Assembly (NCBI GenBank): GCA_032988165.1 | Contig: JANTQF010000443.1 | Location: forward strand, 1 to 25,154 | Reading direction: 5' to 3' | DNA from: Emmonsiellopsis sp. PD_33 | Lineage: Eukaryota > Ascomycota > Eurotiomycetes > Onygenales > Ajellomycetaceae | Length of the DNA stretch: 25,154 nt | In this document: piece by piece, positions 1-11,381 of the stretch | Position numbering within the stretch: the stretch's first letter is position 1 | Layout of the letters: each line of letters begins with the position of its first letter | Translations under genes and position numbers: made by a program | The notes under the pieces: generated by a model | The model's input: the letters and a program-made list of their open reading frames with translations, nothing else | What the model was told of the DNA's origin: nothing | The model's database searches: none

Positions 1-943
1 TGCTACAGTGCCACTTCTGATCTCAAGATCTATGAATGAAGTAATAGTAATATTTATGTTACATCTAAGACCACTGACAGCACCTGAAAGGAAGTAATAG
101 CAATATGTATACTCCCTAGTGATCTAGCCCCCCCCCTGAATACAACCTCCTTATTTCCCATCTACCTATCCATCTGCCTATACACACATCCATTCATGCA
201 CACATCTATGCTACCTACCTAAATAGCTAGCTAGCTAGCCTACACACATACACACCTGATAAATCCTCCTTCCTGCTTCTCTTAGTCTGTCTGTCTGTCT
301 ACATCATATTCTACCTATCCATTATACCCCCCTTACTACACCCCACCCCACCCCACCCCACCCCACACCCAACTAGACAAAGATATAAAACGCCCAAAAG
401 AACAAAACACAATCAAAGCCAACCCAATCCAATCCAAGGTGCACACACACATGAAAAACCAAAGGAATTGATTAATTAATTAACAAGCCTTAAACACTCA
501 CTTATGCTTGCTTATGAGTCTTGCACAACACACCATTTAGTCCCTCAGGCCTTTGCAGCCATTGAATCTGCAGGTGCACATGACCTGTATAGGCACACAT
601 GACCTGCAAATGTGACTGTAGGTATGAATGAATCCCTTTATATAGAGAATAAAGAGTAATTGAATAAGTAGGTGAATGGCTGCACAGAGTGTTGCTGCAG
701 CCTAGTATAGTTATAAACTACCTGCCAGGTAGTCATCTCATTATCTACAACATCCCTATAGCTATACATCTACATGCCTGAGTTCACTGCTATCAACCCT
801 GCATGTGTTTAAGAGACCCTCCAAGCCCTCACCATGTCTAAATGTGAGTATACAGTCCATAAAAAACAAACAAAAATGGCCTAAAATGAAAAAACTACAG
901 CTGACTTAGAATAGAGAACACCCCTACAACTCTCAGCAGCTAG
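1..943. other. non-coding left flank with simple repeats
   Basis: No coding frame is convincing here. The first 370 bases hold several short C-rich or tetranucleotide repeats (listed separately), then AT-rich sequence. One of the very few CpG dinucleotides in the left 17 kb lies at 391-392, so the edge of the heavily mutated block may lie to its right, at about 400-500. A perfect 7-bp inverted repeat with a one-base centre is at 718-732. I see no tRNA, rRNA or promoter that I would defend. Confidence 0.5.
224..366. repeat. cluster of microsatellites
   Basis: Three short tandem arrays occur close together: TAGC four times at 224-239, TCTG nearly four times at 286-300, and CCCCA five times at about 341-365. 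A run of nine C lies just before them at 128-136. These are seen directly and look like ordinary replication-slippage repeats at the edge of the transposon block. Confidence 0.85.
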
Positions 944-1786
944 ATGGTACCCCTTTCCCCCCCTGAGTATAGTAGTAATGAACTGTAGACCCTGACTGAA
1001 AAGGTTGAGTTGCTTGCAGAAGTTATGAACAAAATAACCATTAATCTAGCCTATCTGCAGGAGGTTGAGCTGCCTAATATATAGCTCAAAGTCAAGCTAA
1101 AGCTGAAGAGGCTAATAAATATAGAGACTGTACTGAAATAATCTTATGGGCAGATTAATAACCCCCAGTGTATGAGCTGTGCAGGTAGATATGACTCATT
1201 TATCAGTTGCATAATCATAGCTAGATACTTCAAAGATGCTTGTGCTAACTGCTACTATAACTCTCTGGGGAAACAGTGCAACTTCTATCTCAGTAAGTAA
1301 TAACTTAAGGAGTCCCTGTAATACAGACAGTTAGTACTAATGTAAATAGATTATATACTCTCACAGTGCAGGAGGACTCTCACCTTTACTCTCACCACTA
1401 AGCTTATTGTACCTGCTGTGCCTGCTGCTGCAGCTCTAAGCAATCTGGCTGGCTGCAAGCCTAAGGGGCAGAAGTTGAAGAAATAAGCTACTAGTAAAAA
1501 TCTAGGTGAGATACTAGTGCTCAAACAGGTTAGATTTACAGAGGGTCTGGCTGCAGGTGAGGAGAATGATTCTATAAGACTATAGGTAGAGCTAGAGCTA
1601 AAGGTAAGATACCTACAGGTAGAGATATTTAAGTTGTAGAGGAAGCAGAATGAGATCCTGCAGCTCCTATAAATAGCTAGTTTTACTTAGTAGTCTGCTA
1701 GTAAGGTCATTATAGTTCTATTTAACAAAATGAAGAATGATTAGGGGGTGATGCAGGTCAGAATAGATGGGTGGGTGGGTAGGTAG
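944..1786 (+). pseudogene. dead gene with DUF3716-like Cys-rich domain
   Basis: One plus-strand frame reads as protein from an ATG at 944 to a TAG at 1784-1786, broken by several in-frame TAG/TAA/TGA codons. The central part (about 1,166-1,300) has a cysteine pattern CxxC, then a lone Cys, then CxNCxYN, then Cys followed by Asn-Phe. That order resembles the small domain Pfam calls DUF3716, found in transposon-linked genes of Aspergillus relatives; the name is from memory and unchecked. The C-terminal third is Leu/Glu/Lys-rich and looks like a coiled coil. It is convergent with the Helitron helicase, which ends at 1,938. It could be Helitron cargo, part of another element, or an older host gene. 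Function unknown. Confidence 0.5.
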
Positions 1787-1937
1787 ATCTTTTTTCCTTT
1801 TTTTAAATTTAATAGTTAGAAGTTAGTGATAATAAAGGGTTTTTTATGTGTTTAAAAACATTTAAATTAACACCTAAAAACACCCTAAAAGAGACAGCTA
1901 ATGAAATAATTAACCACTAAATGAAAAAATAATGGAG
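1787..1937. other. AT-rich spacer between two convergent dead genes
   Basis: A GGGT-rich stretch (about 1,768-1,783) and a T-run end the DUF3716-like gene. The remainder is AT-rich sequence downstream of the Helitron helicase stop. The Helitron 3' end (CTRR preceded by a hairpin, read on the minus strand) should lie here or further left. I searched for it by eye and found no convincing copy. Confidence 0.4.
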
Positions 1938-3394
1938 TCATTTAAGAAAACATAAGACCTTCAGATATACCTCATTAATTATCTATCCTCTCCCTTCTTC
2001 ATTGAGTAGGATTATGAGCCTACTGATATCTATAGTCCAAGAGAGTGCAACATACAGCTGATTATGTGAGAAAACAGGGTTTGTAAGATTCACACTAATA
2101 GTAGAGAGAAACTGCCCCTGAGACTTATTGACAGTCATGATAAAACATGGGTAGACTAGAAACTAATAGTAGGTTATATTAAATAAGCACTCATTGGGGT
2201 TGATATGCAGATCAATTTATGGTAGTACATGAACAGAACTCTTATACATGCTAGTTATAATTCTAATCTCTAGTAAGCAGTGTATCATCCACTTAATGAC
2301 CATTTATATATCATTATATAGGCCCTCAGACAGCTGAAGGTTATATAGTAGCATGATAGATATACTGACCTTTAGCTGTAATATAAATAGTAGCAGGGCT
2401 AAACAGTTGATTATAATTAAGTATTTATAGGTGTACTTCTTACTATCATTCACAATATTATCTATATGAGTAAGATTGGCCATGTAAAATGTCTGGGTGT
2501 CTCCTAGTATGACATCTATAACCTTTTGATTTATTTAGGTCACATCATTGTTATATATGGTCAAGATGGCATGGCTCTCAAAATAATCAGAGTAGAATAT
2601 AGTAGTAGAGAGCTTAGTAATAGGGAAAATACTCTTATAAAGGCCATTTAGATCAGCAGCTCAGTAGATATAAGGTAGGAGCTCTATAGAATCAATATAG
2701 TCTGAGTTGTATGATATCTGCCCTAGTCACTATGTGAATATTATGTTGTTATTATTACCCTGTAGTCTTATATTCATAGTTAAACACAGCATCTTAAGCT
2801 ACTACCATATGAGAGATTGCTGCAGGCAGGCTGTAACAATCTGAGAACAGCTGCCTCACTATATAATAGATAGTATCTGGGTAAAATCACCACTAAAAAT
2901 AAAAGAAATACCTCTAAATAGCTAGTCATCTGAATATAAATCTCTGAGCAGCCTATCAACTACCTCTATACAGTATTAATGCTGTATGGGGGTCTCATCT
3001 CAAATAATCAAGTCAATATGCTACAGAAGATAGCTCAGCTTGCTACAGGCTATCACTCTGGACATTAAAGTTACATCTAATTTAATTAGAATAATAAAAT
3101 ATGAGTAAGCAATTCTGTCATGTAGCAGCAGAATGATGGCAATCCCAGAGGACATCATATAGAGGATGATTTTATTACTTACATGCAGATAGCTATAGAG
3201 GGCCTTGTAGAGGAATATCTTATCAGTGCCATCTGAACTCTATATGAAGTAGTAAGAGAGCTGTTAGGCTATTTCATGCAGAATGATATTATATGTGTCT
3301 AATTGCTTAGAATTTAACTACTCCTGTAGGGCATCCATAATGATTATCTCCTCAATAAGGTTATAGTTCTGCTCCTCATACAGTAGTTAGTTAC
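1938..3394 (-). pseudogene. Helitron Rep-helicase, C-terminal helicase part
   Basis: PIF1-type helicase half of the Helitron gene, cut off from its N-terminus by the retrotransposon. Walker A is at 3,216-3,233 and now reads GTDKI where active proteins have GTGKT; both changes fit G-to-A or C-to-T transitions. A run ending LLxxAHSxF-like follows, then the DEAD-type Walker B (DET in place of DEA) at about 2,985-3,012 inside a recognisable LII(W)DExPxQH block. Near the end is TVNKSQGQ (about 2,112-2,138), the signature of Helitron/PIF1 helicases, followed by QLYVALS. The frame ends at TGA 1,938-1,940 after a VYLKVL-like tail. Numerous in-frame TAG/TAA/TGA replace CAG, CAA, CGA or TGG. The frame is the same as that of the Rep half once the insertion is removed. 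Confidence 0.9.
3390..3394. repeat. target-site duplication GTTAC, left copy
   Basis: GTTAC directly precedes the 5' LTR, and the same five bases directly follow the 3' LTR at 13,565-13,569. Five bases is the usual Ty3/gypsy duplication length. Unlike the LTRs, the two copies are still identical. Confidence 0.85.
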
Positions 3395-3566
3395 TATTAC
3401 ACACATATGCTCCACATTATAATTCACACCATGGGATATCCATGATGCTTAGTCACCTACATAGCTTAGTCAGGCCTCATAGTATAAATAGCTATGAGTA
3501 GTCTAGAAACATAGAGAATCAACCTTATTCTACATAACATTTTCATCTCAAGTCTTCCTAATTACA
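3395..3566 (+). repeat. 5' LTR (172 bp)
   Basis: Direct repeat of 13,393-13,564 with the same length and no gaps. It begins TATTACA and ends ATTACA. Ty3/gypsy LTRs normally start TG and end CA, so the TA start is probably a mutated TG. Blocks such as CTTAGTCACCTACATAGC are identical in both copies. A TATAAATA at 3,483-3,490 could be the promoter core of the original element. A primer-binding site should follow at about 3,567 but is too mutated to assign to a tRNA. Confidence 0.92.
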
Positions 3567-4858
3567 ATTAGTAATATGTCTTTGCAAAAGATGTAAGGTT
3601 CTCTATGGGTTCCCTAATCTTCATAATAAGTTATTATTATATCTCTCTACTTTTATTACTTTCACTTTTCCTTTAATAGGTCCCCATCTCTTCTCTATCT
3701 CTTCTACTTGTCTCATCTACTTCACAGACTATTCTTCTTCAAAAGCCATACTTACCCAGGCCTTATCCTCCTTACAGACAGCTCTCTATACCTAGTACCT
3801 AAATAGCTTCATTCTCATTACAGATAATCCTAATTTGAATTGTATTCTTATCTTTCTCTGTATGTATTGCTTTGCTTGATCTCCTGATGAATCTATGAAC
3901 ATCTATCTCAGATTACTGAACCCAGCAAGAAAATCTCAAGCTACCCATAAAACTTCCATAGGAATTGCTCTATTATATCTGTTCTAGTTGCTTACTTTCA
4001 TTCACTATGTTACTCCTGATCCTGAGCTACTATCATGGAAATTTGTTGTGCTATATCCAAACTATTATTTGCCTGTAGATTGACTACTTGAAGCTCCCAT
4101 ACAAATTTCTCATACATTTCTCAGAAATTGCCTACTTTTTTACCCCCTTGAAAAGTACTTTCTCTCTTTTCAGTTTTCAAGTTTTTCCAAGATTTTCTAT
4201 GGTTCTTTCTCTAAAAGAGCATAGTACATATACATCTATTGCATTGGCATGCATCTTCTGGCTGCTCTTATCCTTAAAATGATATAGTATCTTTCTTACT
4301 TTCTACACTTTTCTGTGGACTCTTCCCCTTAAAAGATTCATTTCATTTGATGATAGTCATTGATGTCAGCAGCCCTCATATCTAAAGAACCATAAAATGA
4401 CCTTTCATATTCAGATAGTAGAACTTACTCATCAGATCATTGAGTATTTCAACTCCAACTTCCCTCATTATGACTCTTTGCAGGACACTATGATTATAAG
4501 GGTAATATTTATGACTAAGCAAACTACCTGTCTAAACTCCCCATCTAAGTCCAGGCAGGCATCTATAAAATCACAAGGGCATACATACTTATGAGTCAAT
4601 TCACATAGAAGTTCTAAGAATGCTCAGATAGTCTCACTGATATCATTAGACTAGCTCATTAATTATTCATCACTTAATCAAGTAGTTCTTAAATTTCACA
4701 ACTATATAGACTGCTTCAAGCAGAGCTATATATTCACCCACTGGGAAGAAGCATTCTTCAAGACTTTATCAATAAGATAGGTATACCTCCTATTAGGCTT
4801 AAAGTCATATTTAGAAGGTAACATCTCACCCTGTTCAGCTCAATTATTCTTACAGATT
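3567..4858. other. long internal leader of the retrotransposon, unidentified
   Basis: About 1.3 kb lie between the 5' LTR and the first gag-like sequence, which is much longer than usual. Both strands are rich in stops. On the minus strand one frame (codon starts congruent to 1 mod 3) reads fairly well from about 4,790 to 3,990 and includes a CxCxxCxC cluster near 4,230. A second minus frame reads well from about 3,990 to 3,600. I do not recognise either. They may be a dead antisense gene, part of another nested element, or chance. No motif I know is present. Confidence 0.35.
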
Positions 4859-7800
4859 AATCTGGTATCAAGCAGCACATTATTTTACAGAGCACTGGAG
4901 CCAACACCTACAGAGTCTCTAGAAACCCTAAATATAACTCCAACTGATAAAGAGTAACTCTCATAGCTACTATCTATTAAATAGTCAGATAATATGTCAA
5001 ATATGAATAGCACCTCAGCTGCTACAGGCACCAGTGAATCCACTGATAATACAGGTTTCACCCTGTGCTAAATGCAAACCCTATGGGAATTACTCTCCCA
5101 TGCCAGAGCTATTATTACTCAGTTAGTATTAGCTCAGTCATCAGTGTAGCCTCTATCTGCACCACTGATATCAACCACTCCATGAAAACCCCAGGACATT
5201 AGTTTTTTCTATTCTGATGCACTGACATTATGGGGCTGTGACAATGTTATTAATAAAGAAGGCAAGACCTATTATAGGAATGTACATGTATTTATGAACT
5301 AGCTTAAGATTGCAGCCTTAACCAGGGATGCAGCAAGAATCTGACAGAATTTGAATTTATGCCTCAAGAGAGAAGTAGAATCCTGGTGGAACCAGGAGCT
5401 TAATGATATCACCTGCACAGGTTTTATCACAACTGATAATAAAGTGAAAGAGTGGATCAAAATTCTCTAACAGTAATTCTACATTAAGAGTAGTTAAGTA
5501 CTATAAAAGCTCAATGAGATAAAATACTTACTTTAGAATCTCTATAATGAGTGTAGTTTAACCTCCTATATTTTGAATGTATCTTCAGCTACTAAACACT
5601 ACAGTTAAGGAGACATTAAGTATGCCCAGGTCCTATATGCATGGAACAACCTGAATGTCATCTTGTGAGCTACTATTAATAAGTTAGAAGAGGACATGAT
5701 CATTGAAGAATTCACTGAGATTATTTACTGCAAGTAGATTAACTGGATAGATTGATTTATAAGTAATGATTGATATGCAAATAGTATGTATAATCAGTGC
5801 AGATTCTATTATGGTAACTTTACCTCTTAGAGTAATTATTATGAGTGTGGTAGAGGATTGTACCTTTACTAGTTTGAACAGCCTGCTTACTAATATCAGC
5901 CCAGATACCAGGCACAGAACTATGCTAATAGACAGTACTGTGACTACAGCAGGAATAATAATCAATATAGTGGTAATAATAATCAATATGATAGCTACTA
6001 CAACCAGCACAATGAAAACTATCAAGGCAAAGCTCAGTAAGATCATTCTGAACTGCTAGCTCTAAAGTAACAGCTTCAGCTACCAGCACCTAAGGGTACT
6101 TCTAATACTAACCTGCCTGGCAGGTAACTATGGAATCAGCAGCCATACAAACAAGTAATATTCCATGCTGATCCCAAGGAATTAGAGGAGTCCACAGAAG
6201 ATTTATATGACTAGAAGGTGGAATTTAACCCTTACTATAATGATGCAGAAATACTCATGGATGATCCATAGAAGCAACCATATAATAATAATGTGTATGA
6301 TCTAGAGGTAGATACATTTCATGTAGACCTCACAATAACTATCTATTATAAATATAGTGAAGCATTTAATTCACACAACAATCTATATAAGTATCTGAAG
6401 ACTTGCACAGTAACTCCACAGGTCTTCTATATAAGCTCTGACTTTACACCATAAGTAATAGTATTTTAGTGGCCAGCTGATCTAGATACACCATATAATT
6501 ATGCATTCTACAATTAGAAATATGCCACCACCATGGCATTCTGCCAGAATGCCTTCAAGCTACTATTAATATGTGTAAACTCTAGCTGCATGATGATGCT
6601 CATAAGCAAGAAGTTTCTTAAGCAGCAATGCAATAAGATACTATGCCTGGCTTGCCTGTGAATACTAGTTAGGGATGTTGAAGACTCTATGAAATCCTCT
6701 GAGATGGTTGTAATTTCACTCACATTACCTGTAGTTCTGCCAGACAAAAAATGTACACTAGTACTTGCTCAGATCTCAGTGGAAGCACATATCATTGATA
6801 ATCTTCATATTAACTTACTGCTCAGTATAGATAACATGGCATCAGAGGGCATCACTATAGATCTAGACAAGAGGATGCTACAAATAAAGTCATGTGAGGA
6901 TGCAGAAGTCAAAATTTCAGTGACATTAAGAAAAGATCATTAAATTACCAGGTCAGTATATTTAGATGCTAAAGTTATTATTCTGCTCAGATTAGAGGCA
7001 AAAATTCCCCTTAGATGCTACCTTAATAAAGAGGAACATCTACCTACAGATAGAGACTATATTTTTAACCCTGCCATGCTACCACTTCAGGCATATATGT
7101 AAATTATGAACTATAATCTCCCATTCACCCATGTTATCAATAACATGGATAGGCAGGTCATAATCCCATGGAGATCCCATGTTAGCACTCTAAGAGAATA
7201 TAATGCTACTGGTGCATACTTAGTTGATCCTACAGCAGAATTATTAGCTCTTAGTCTATCTAAGAAACAGCCTCAGTATGAGATGGATGACAACCTGAAT
7301 ATACTAAGGTTACTAGAGGAATCTCCACATGCTATTAATATCAACCTCATCAGAGTAGAAGTAAAACTACCCAACAGTATAACAATCTATAATAATAAGA
7401 AGACCACAAAATACTTCACATAAATTTACAATGAATTCTCTGAGATATGAGAAGACTACAGTAATGCTATAAACCTACCAGAGGATGAGTGGATGTAAAT
7501 TCCCCTCTTACCACTAGAGGATCACAAGCTCCAGACCCAAGTAAAGGTATACCCTCTAGGCCAGAAAGACTGTGAGGTTATAGATGAACTCTTCAATAAA
7601 TTACATGCTCAAGGGCACATGAAATGGGCAACAGACCACACCCCCTCTAAATACCTAGTATTTGTAGTTTGAAAGGAAGTAAATGACATACAGAAAGACT
7701 ACTCTGTCATTAATGTCTGAGAACTGAATAAGATAGTTGAGTCTGATATATATCTAATGACACAGCAGGTAGAGGTCATCAACTCTATAAAAGAATGTCA

Positions 7801-10530
7801 TTATATTACTATTCTTAACTGCATGAGCTTCTTCTACCAGTGGAGAGTCCACCATAACTACTAATAATGCTTATTAGTTATATCACACCACAGATAAGAG
7901 ATCCCCTTAGTTACTATAATGAGATATATAAACTTACTGGCATATATGTAGCACAAAATTAACCTCTTTCTAAAGAAGTTCAAGAAGTTCATCTACTATT
8001 ACATTGACAACCTGGTTGCTGTAAGTATCACCATAAAGAAACACAGTAAACACCTAAGAAAGATCTTTAGTCTGTTCTATGATAAGAATATTATCATCAA
8101 TCTAAAGAAAGCATTTATCAGCTTCCCCTCAGTTAGACTACTAGGATATAAGGTCTCATTCCTGGGCCTCACACTGATAGAGGATCACATTGCTGCACTG
8201 ATAAGAATTATATTCCCCAAGAATCTGAAGGACTTAGAGACTTACCTTGATATAATAGAATGGCTGAGGAACTACATGCTCTTTTATACCTATCACACAG
8301 AGCTCCTATAGGTGCATAAGATAATGCTCCTTAAGGATGTGTTAGTGAAAGAAAGATCACAAACTTAATTCTCCATCCAAATACCCCTTGAAAAGCCCAT
8401 GAAAAAAGAAGAGAAGACATTCAATAATATATAAATAGTATTTACTAAGGGTCTATTTCTGATACATCATGATAGCATGTGATATCTCTTCTTTAATGTT
8501 GATGCTTCTAAATAGAGAGGCTTTGAGATGATGATATTCCATATAAAACTGAAATGAGTGTTACTCAAGAAGATACATCATAGAAAAATCCCAGACTTTA
8601 AGACTTTACCTCCATTAATCATGATAAAGTCTATTATGTTCCTCTCCAAGATCCTCATACCAGTAGAAACTAGATATTAGCCAACTAAACTAGAGGTTAT
8701 ATGTCTGGTCTGAGCACTCAAGAAAGTGCAATACATAGTTAAGACCACAGAACTTTCAGTGATCATATATACTGACTATTTAGCCACACTATAAATCATC
8801 AGATAGACATCACTGACTACCTCTTTCACAGACAAGCTCAACTTAAGGCTCATTTAAGCTGCTCAATACATATAGTGATTCAACCTATAGATATTTTATA
8901 AACCTAGCCACATACATATCATCCTAGATGCTCTGTCTTAATTGCAGTTAGATATACCTACAGACCAAGATGAGCCTCTAGAAGATCTAGCCACTAAGGC
9001 CACAGATGCATTTCTAGTGAATTATATAGCTATAGTAGTTACAATGTCCCTATAGTTTCAGTAAAAACTCCTGAATGCCTACCAGCAAGACTTAAGGCTA
9101 GTTATGATTTTGGAAGTCATAAAAGCAAACAGTGCATTGCTCATGAAAAATCAATTCAAGCTGTTATACCACATCAATTCTGACAATAACCTATTATATT
9201 ATAATTATAGGGACACTATGCAGCTCTGCATTTCTTAGCCCCTTATTAGTGACATCATTAAGATTGTGCACTTAGATGCACATCTTGAACTACAGTGAAC
9301 TATAAAGAAGTTAGATGGATTATCCATCTACAAGAAGACTTACCTTGTTAAAGAATATATCTACTACTACTCTAGCTGCCTTCAGAATGCTACCTGCCAC
9401 TATAAACTATATGATACACTGCAGCTAATCATCACAGAGTCATTCCTATTTTATATCATTATGATTAATATTATTCTTAGTCTTTCTAAAGGACAATTCA
9501 ACACCAGTATGACTATTACTTGCAAAGTAAGCAAGAGAACAGCCTTCATCTCAGGATGCCAGAATTAAGATGTAGAATTCTGGGCCAAGCTATTTATCAA
9601 GTAGTTGATAATGGGTGACTAAGGTATATCATCTTATATCATTTTGAATTTTTGAATAGAGATAGGAAGTTCCTCAGTCAATTCTGAGCAATAATCTTTA
9701 AGTCTCTTGAGGTAGAACTTCTCTATACTATAGCTTACTATCCCCAAGTAGACAGCCAATTAGAGATTACAAATTAGACATATGAAATCACCCTCTAACA
9801 TATAATTACAGCACTGGAAGATCCACAGCAATGAGAGGACTTAACTCTCTTACTTTAAGCACTCTTCAATAATATCATAGCATTAGTAATAGGGATATCT
9901 CCCTACTGATATATATATGGCTAAAAGCTTAAATCACCACTTCAGCTAACACAGGCTTTTCAAAATCAGGATTCCCAGAACTTCTCCAGCCATTTTAATG
10001 CAAATGAGGCACTCCACACAGCAGCAGTGTTCATAAAGAAGTATTATGATAAGAAGTACACCTCAAGGTTCTTCACCACAGGTAATAAAGTCCTTCTCTA
10101 AATTGGTAAAGATTATGACACACCTCTACTCCAAGCTTATGATAAGTTTACCTCTCAATATGCAGGTCTCTTTACAGTCCTCCACTAGGTTAGCAGCCTT
10201 GCCTATCTCCTGGACCTCCCAGTGCATTTCCAGGTACACCCTGTAATATCCATTGCTCACTTAGAACCTGCCCCCCAGAAAGAGGACCTCTTTGGATGCA
10301 CCTCACTGGCATCAGGCCCTGTAGTGATGGAAGGTGATACATTAGAATGGCAATCATATAAACTCAAGAGAATACTAGTAAAATGAACTAAGAACCTCAA
10401 ATGCAACATAAAAGTTAAATATCTTATACAATGAAAAGAATACAGACCAGAAGAAGATAGATGATATTCTAAGCATGTCCTTCAGAATGTAAAGAAACTT
10501 ATATAATAATATGAATACAACTAGAAGGAG
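4859..10530 (+). pseudogene. Ty3/gypsy gag-pol (Gag, PR, RT, RNase H, IN, chromodomain)
   Basis: One plus-strand frame (codon starts 2 mod 3) carries gag and most of pol. Protein-like sequence begins near 4,860 (LEPTPTESLETL-like); the first ATG in frame is 4,994. Gag capsid-like sequence is at about 5,200-5,700, an Asn/Gln/Tyr-rich linker at 5,897-6,040, and a degraded zinc finger at about 6,347-6,406. The protease-like part is at about 6,690-6,940. RT spans about 7,500-8,350: FFYQW is intact, but the catalytic Asp before it is AAC (7,817-7,819) and the YxDD box reads YIDN (8,000-8,011). RNase H is at about 8,480-8,960, with IYTDY and DALS still readable. Integrase starts near 9,290 (KLDG..IYKKTY) and is frameshifted by an 8-bp tandem duplication at 9,642-9,657, after which codon starts are 1 mod 3 (NRDRKFLSQF). 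A GPY/F-like module is near 10,160-10,260 and a chromodomain (YLIQ(W)KEY.PEED(W)YS) at about 10,365-10,515. Confidence 0.92.
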
Positions 10531-11381
10531 TCTATATTATCATTGATTCTGCACAGATGAGGCTGCCCTGCAATGACAGTAGCCTAGCTGTTTAAAAACC
10601 TAAAAGAAACTCAAAAGTGCTTTGACATTCATAGAATATTAATTATAAGGAAAAACATAGAATTATCAATCATAGAGACTCCATACCCCTACATGATATT
10701 GAAATGCTTATTACCTATTTGAATTTTATACTCTATGAAATCTCTATCACCCTGCTATTATATTAGCTTATATAGATATTATCCCCATGTACCTGCACAT
10801 GCACATTCATAACTTTATTATCCTAGAACATACTTACTCCCACTAATTAAGAGGTTATATCCACAGAATTTCTGTACTCCTATCTGTTATTAAAAGCTCT
10901 CTATGCCTAGACTATCATTATTTACTATGAAATGTTTATTACTATATTAGAATTATACTGCCTCATACTAGTTGCACCTCATTCACTTATATGCTACTCA
11001 CTAGTCTTATTCCTATTCACTTTTATGTATGAGCTACCTATAGATGTACTGCTCTATTTGGCTTCATTTACTCTACCCAGTATAGATATCAAACTACAGG
11101 ACATAAAACTTCCATGGTGAACACTATTACTATAGTATATTCCTACACTGAGATTTATTATATACATGAAAGATCTATTACAGCAGACTTTCTAACCTCT
11201 CAGCCTGCTCACCTTCATATCTGTTGCTATGATGAATTTACCAACAACACTTCACTTACACATATAAACCTCCTATTAACCTATTTAATCTCTATTAACT
11301 TCTAATAACTCTAGTAACTATATATAAGACATCTAGCCTGCCCATCCACCTGCAAGCAAATACCATGAAATCTTTAATAGT
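10531..11381. other. AT-rich spacer downstream of pol
   Basis: The frame after the chromodomain stays protein-like for a few dozen codons (to about 10,680) with stops, then fades, so the true pol end is uncertain. The remaining 700 bases are AT-rich. Short open stretches at 10,932-11,120 and 11,114-11,305 (plus) have hydrophobic, low-complexity translations with no motif, and I do not call them genes. Confidence 0.4.

Noticed and set aside
705..745. Hairpin CTACCTG-C-CAGGTAG followed on the minus strand by CTAG, a possible Helitron 3' end
   Set aside because: The CTAG is followed by G rather than the T required for insertion between A and T, and mutation by transition cannot turn T into G. 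It is also more than 1 kb from the helicase stop with another gene between.
5684..6046. 120-residue hydrophobic minus-strand ORF, apparently a membrane protein
   Set aside because: It is antisense to the Gag linker; the Ile/Val richness comes from the complement of AAT/GAT-rich repeats.
10932..11305. Two short plus-strand ORFs after pol
   Set aside because: Low-complexity hydrophobic translations of AT-rich DNA in different frames, without motifs or continuity.
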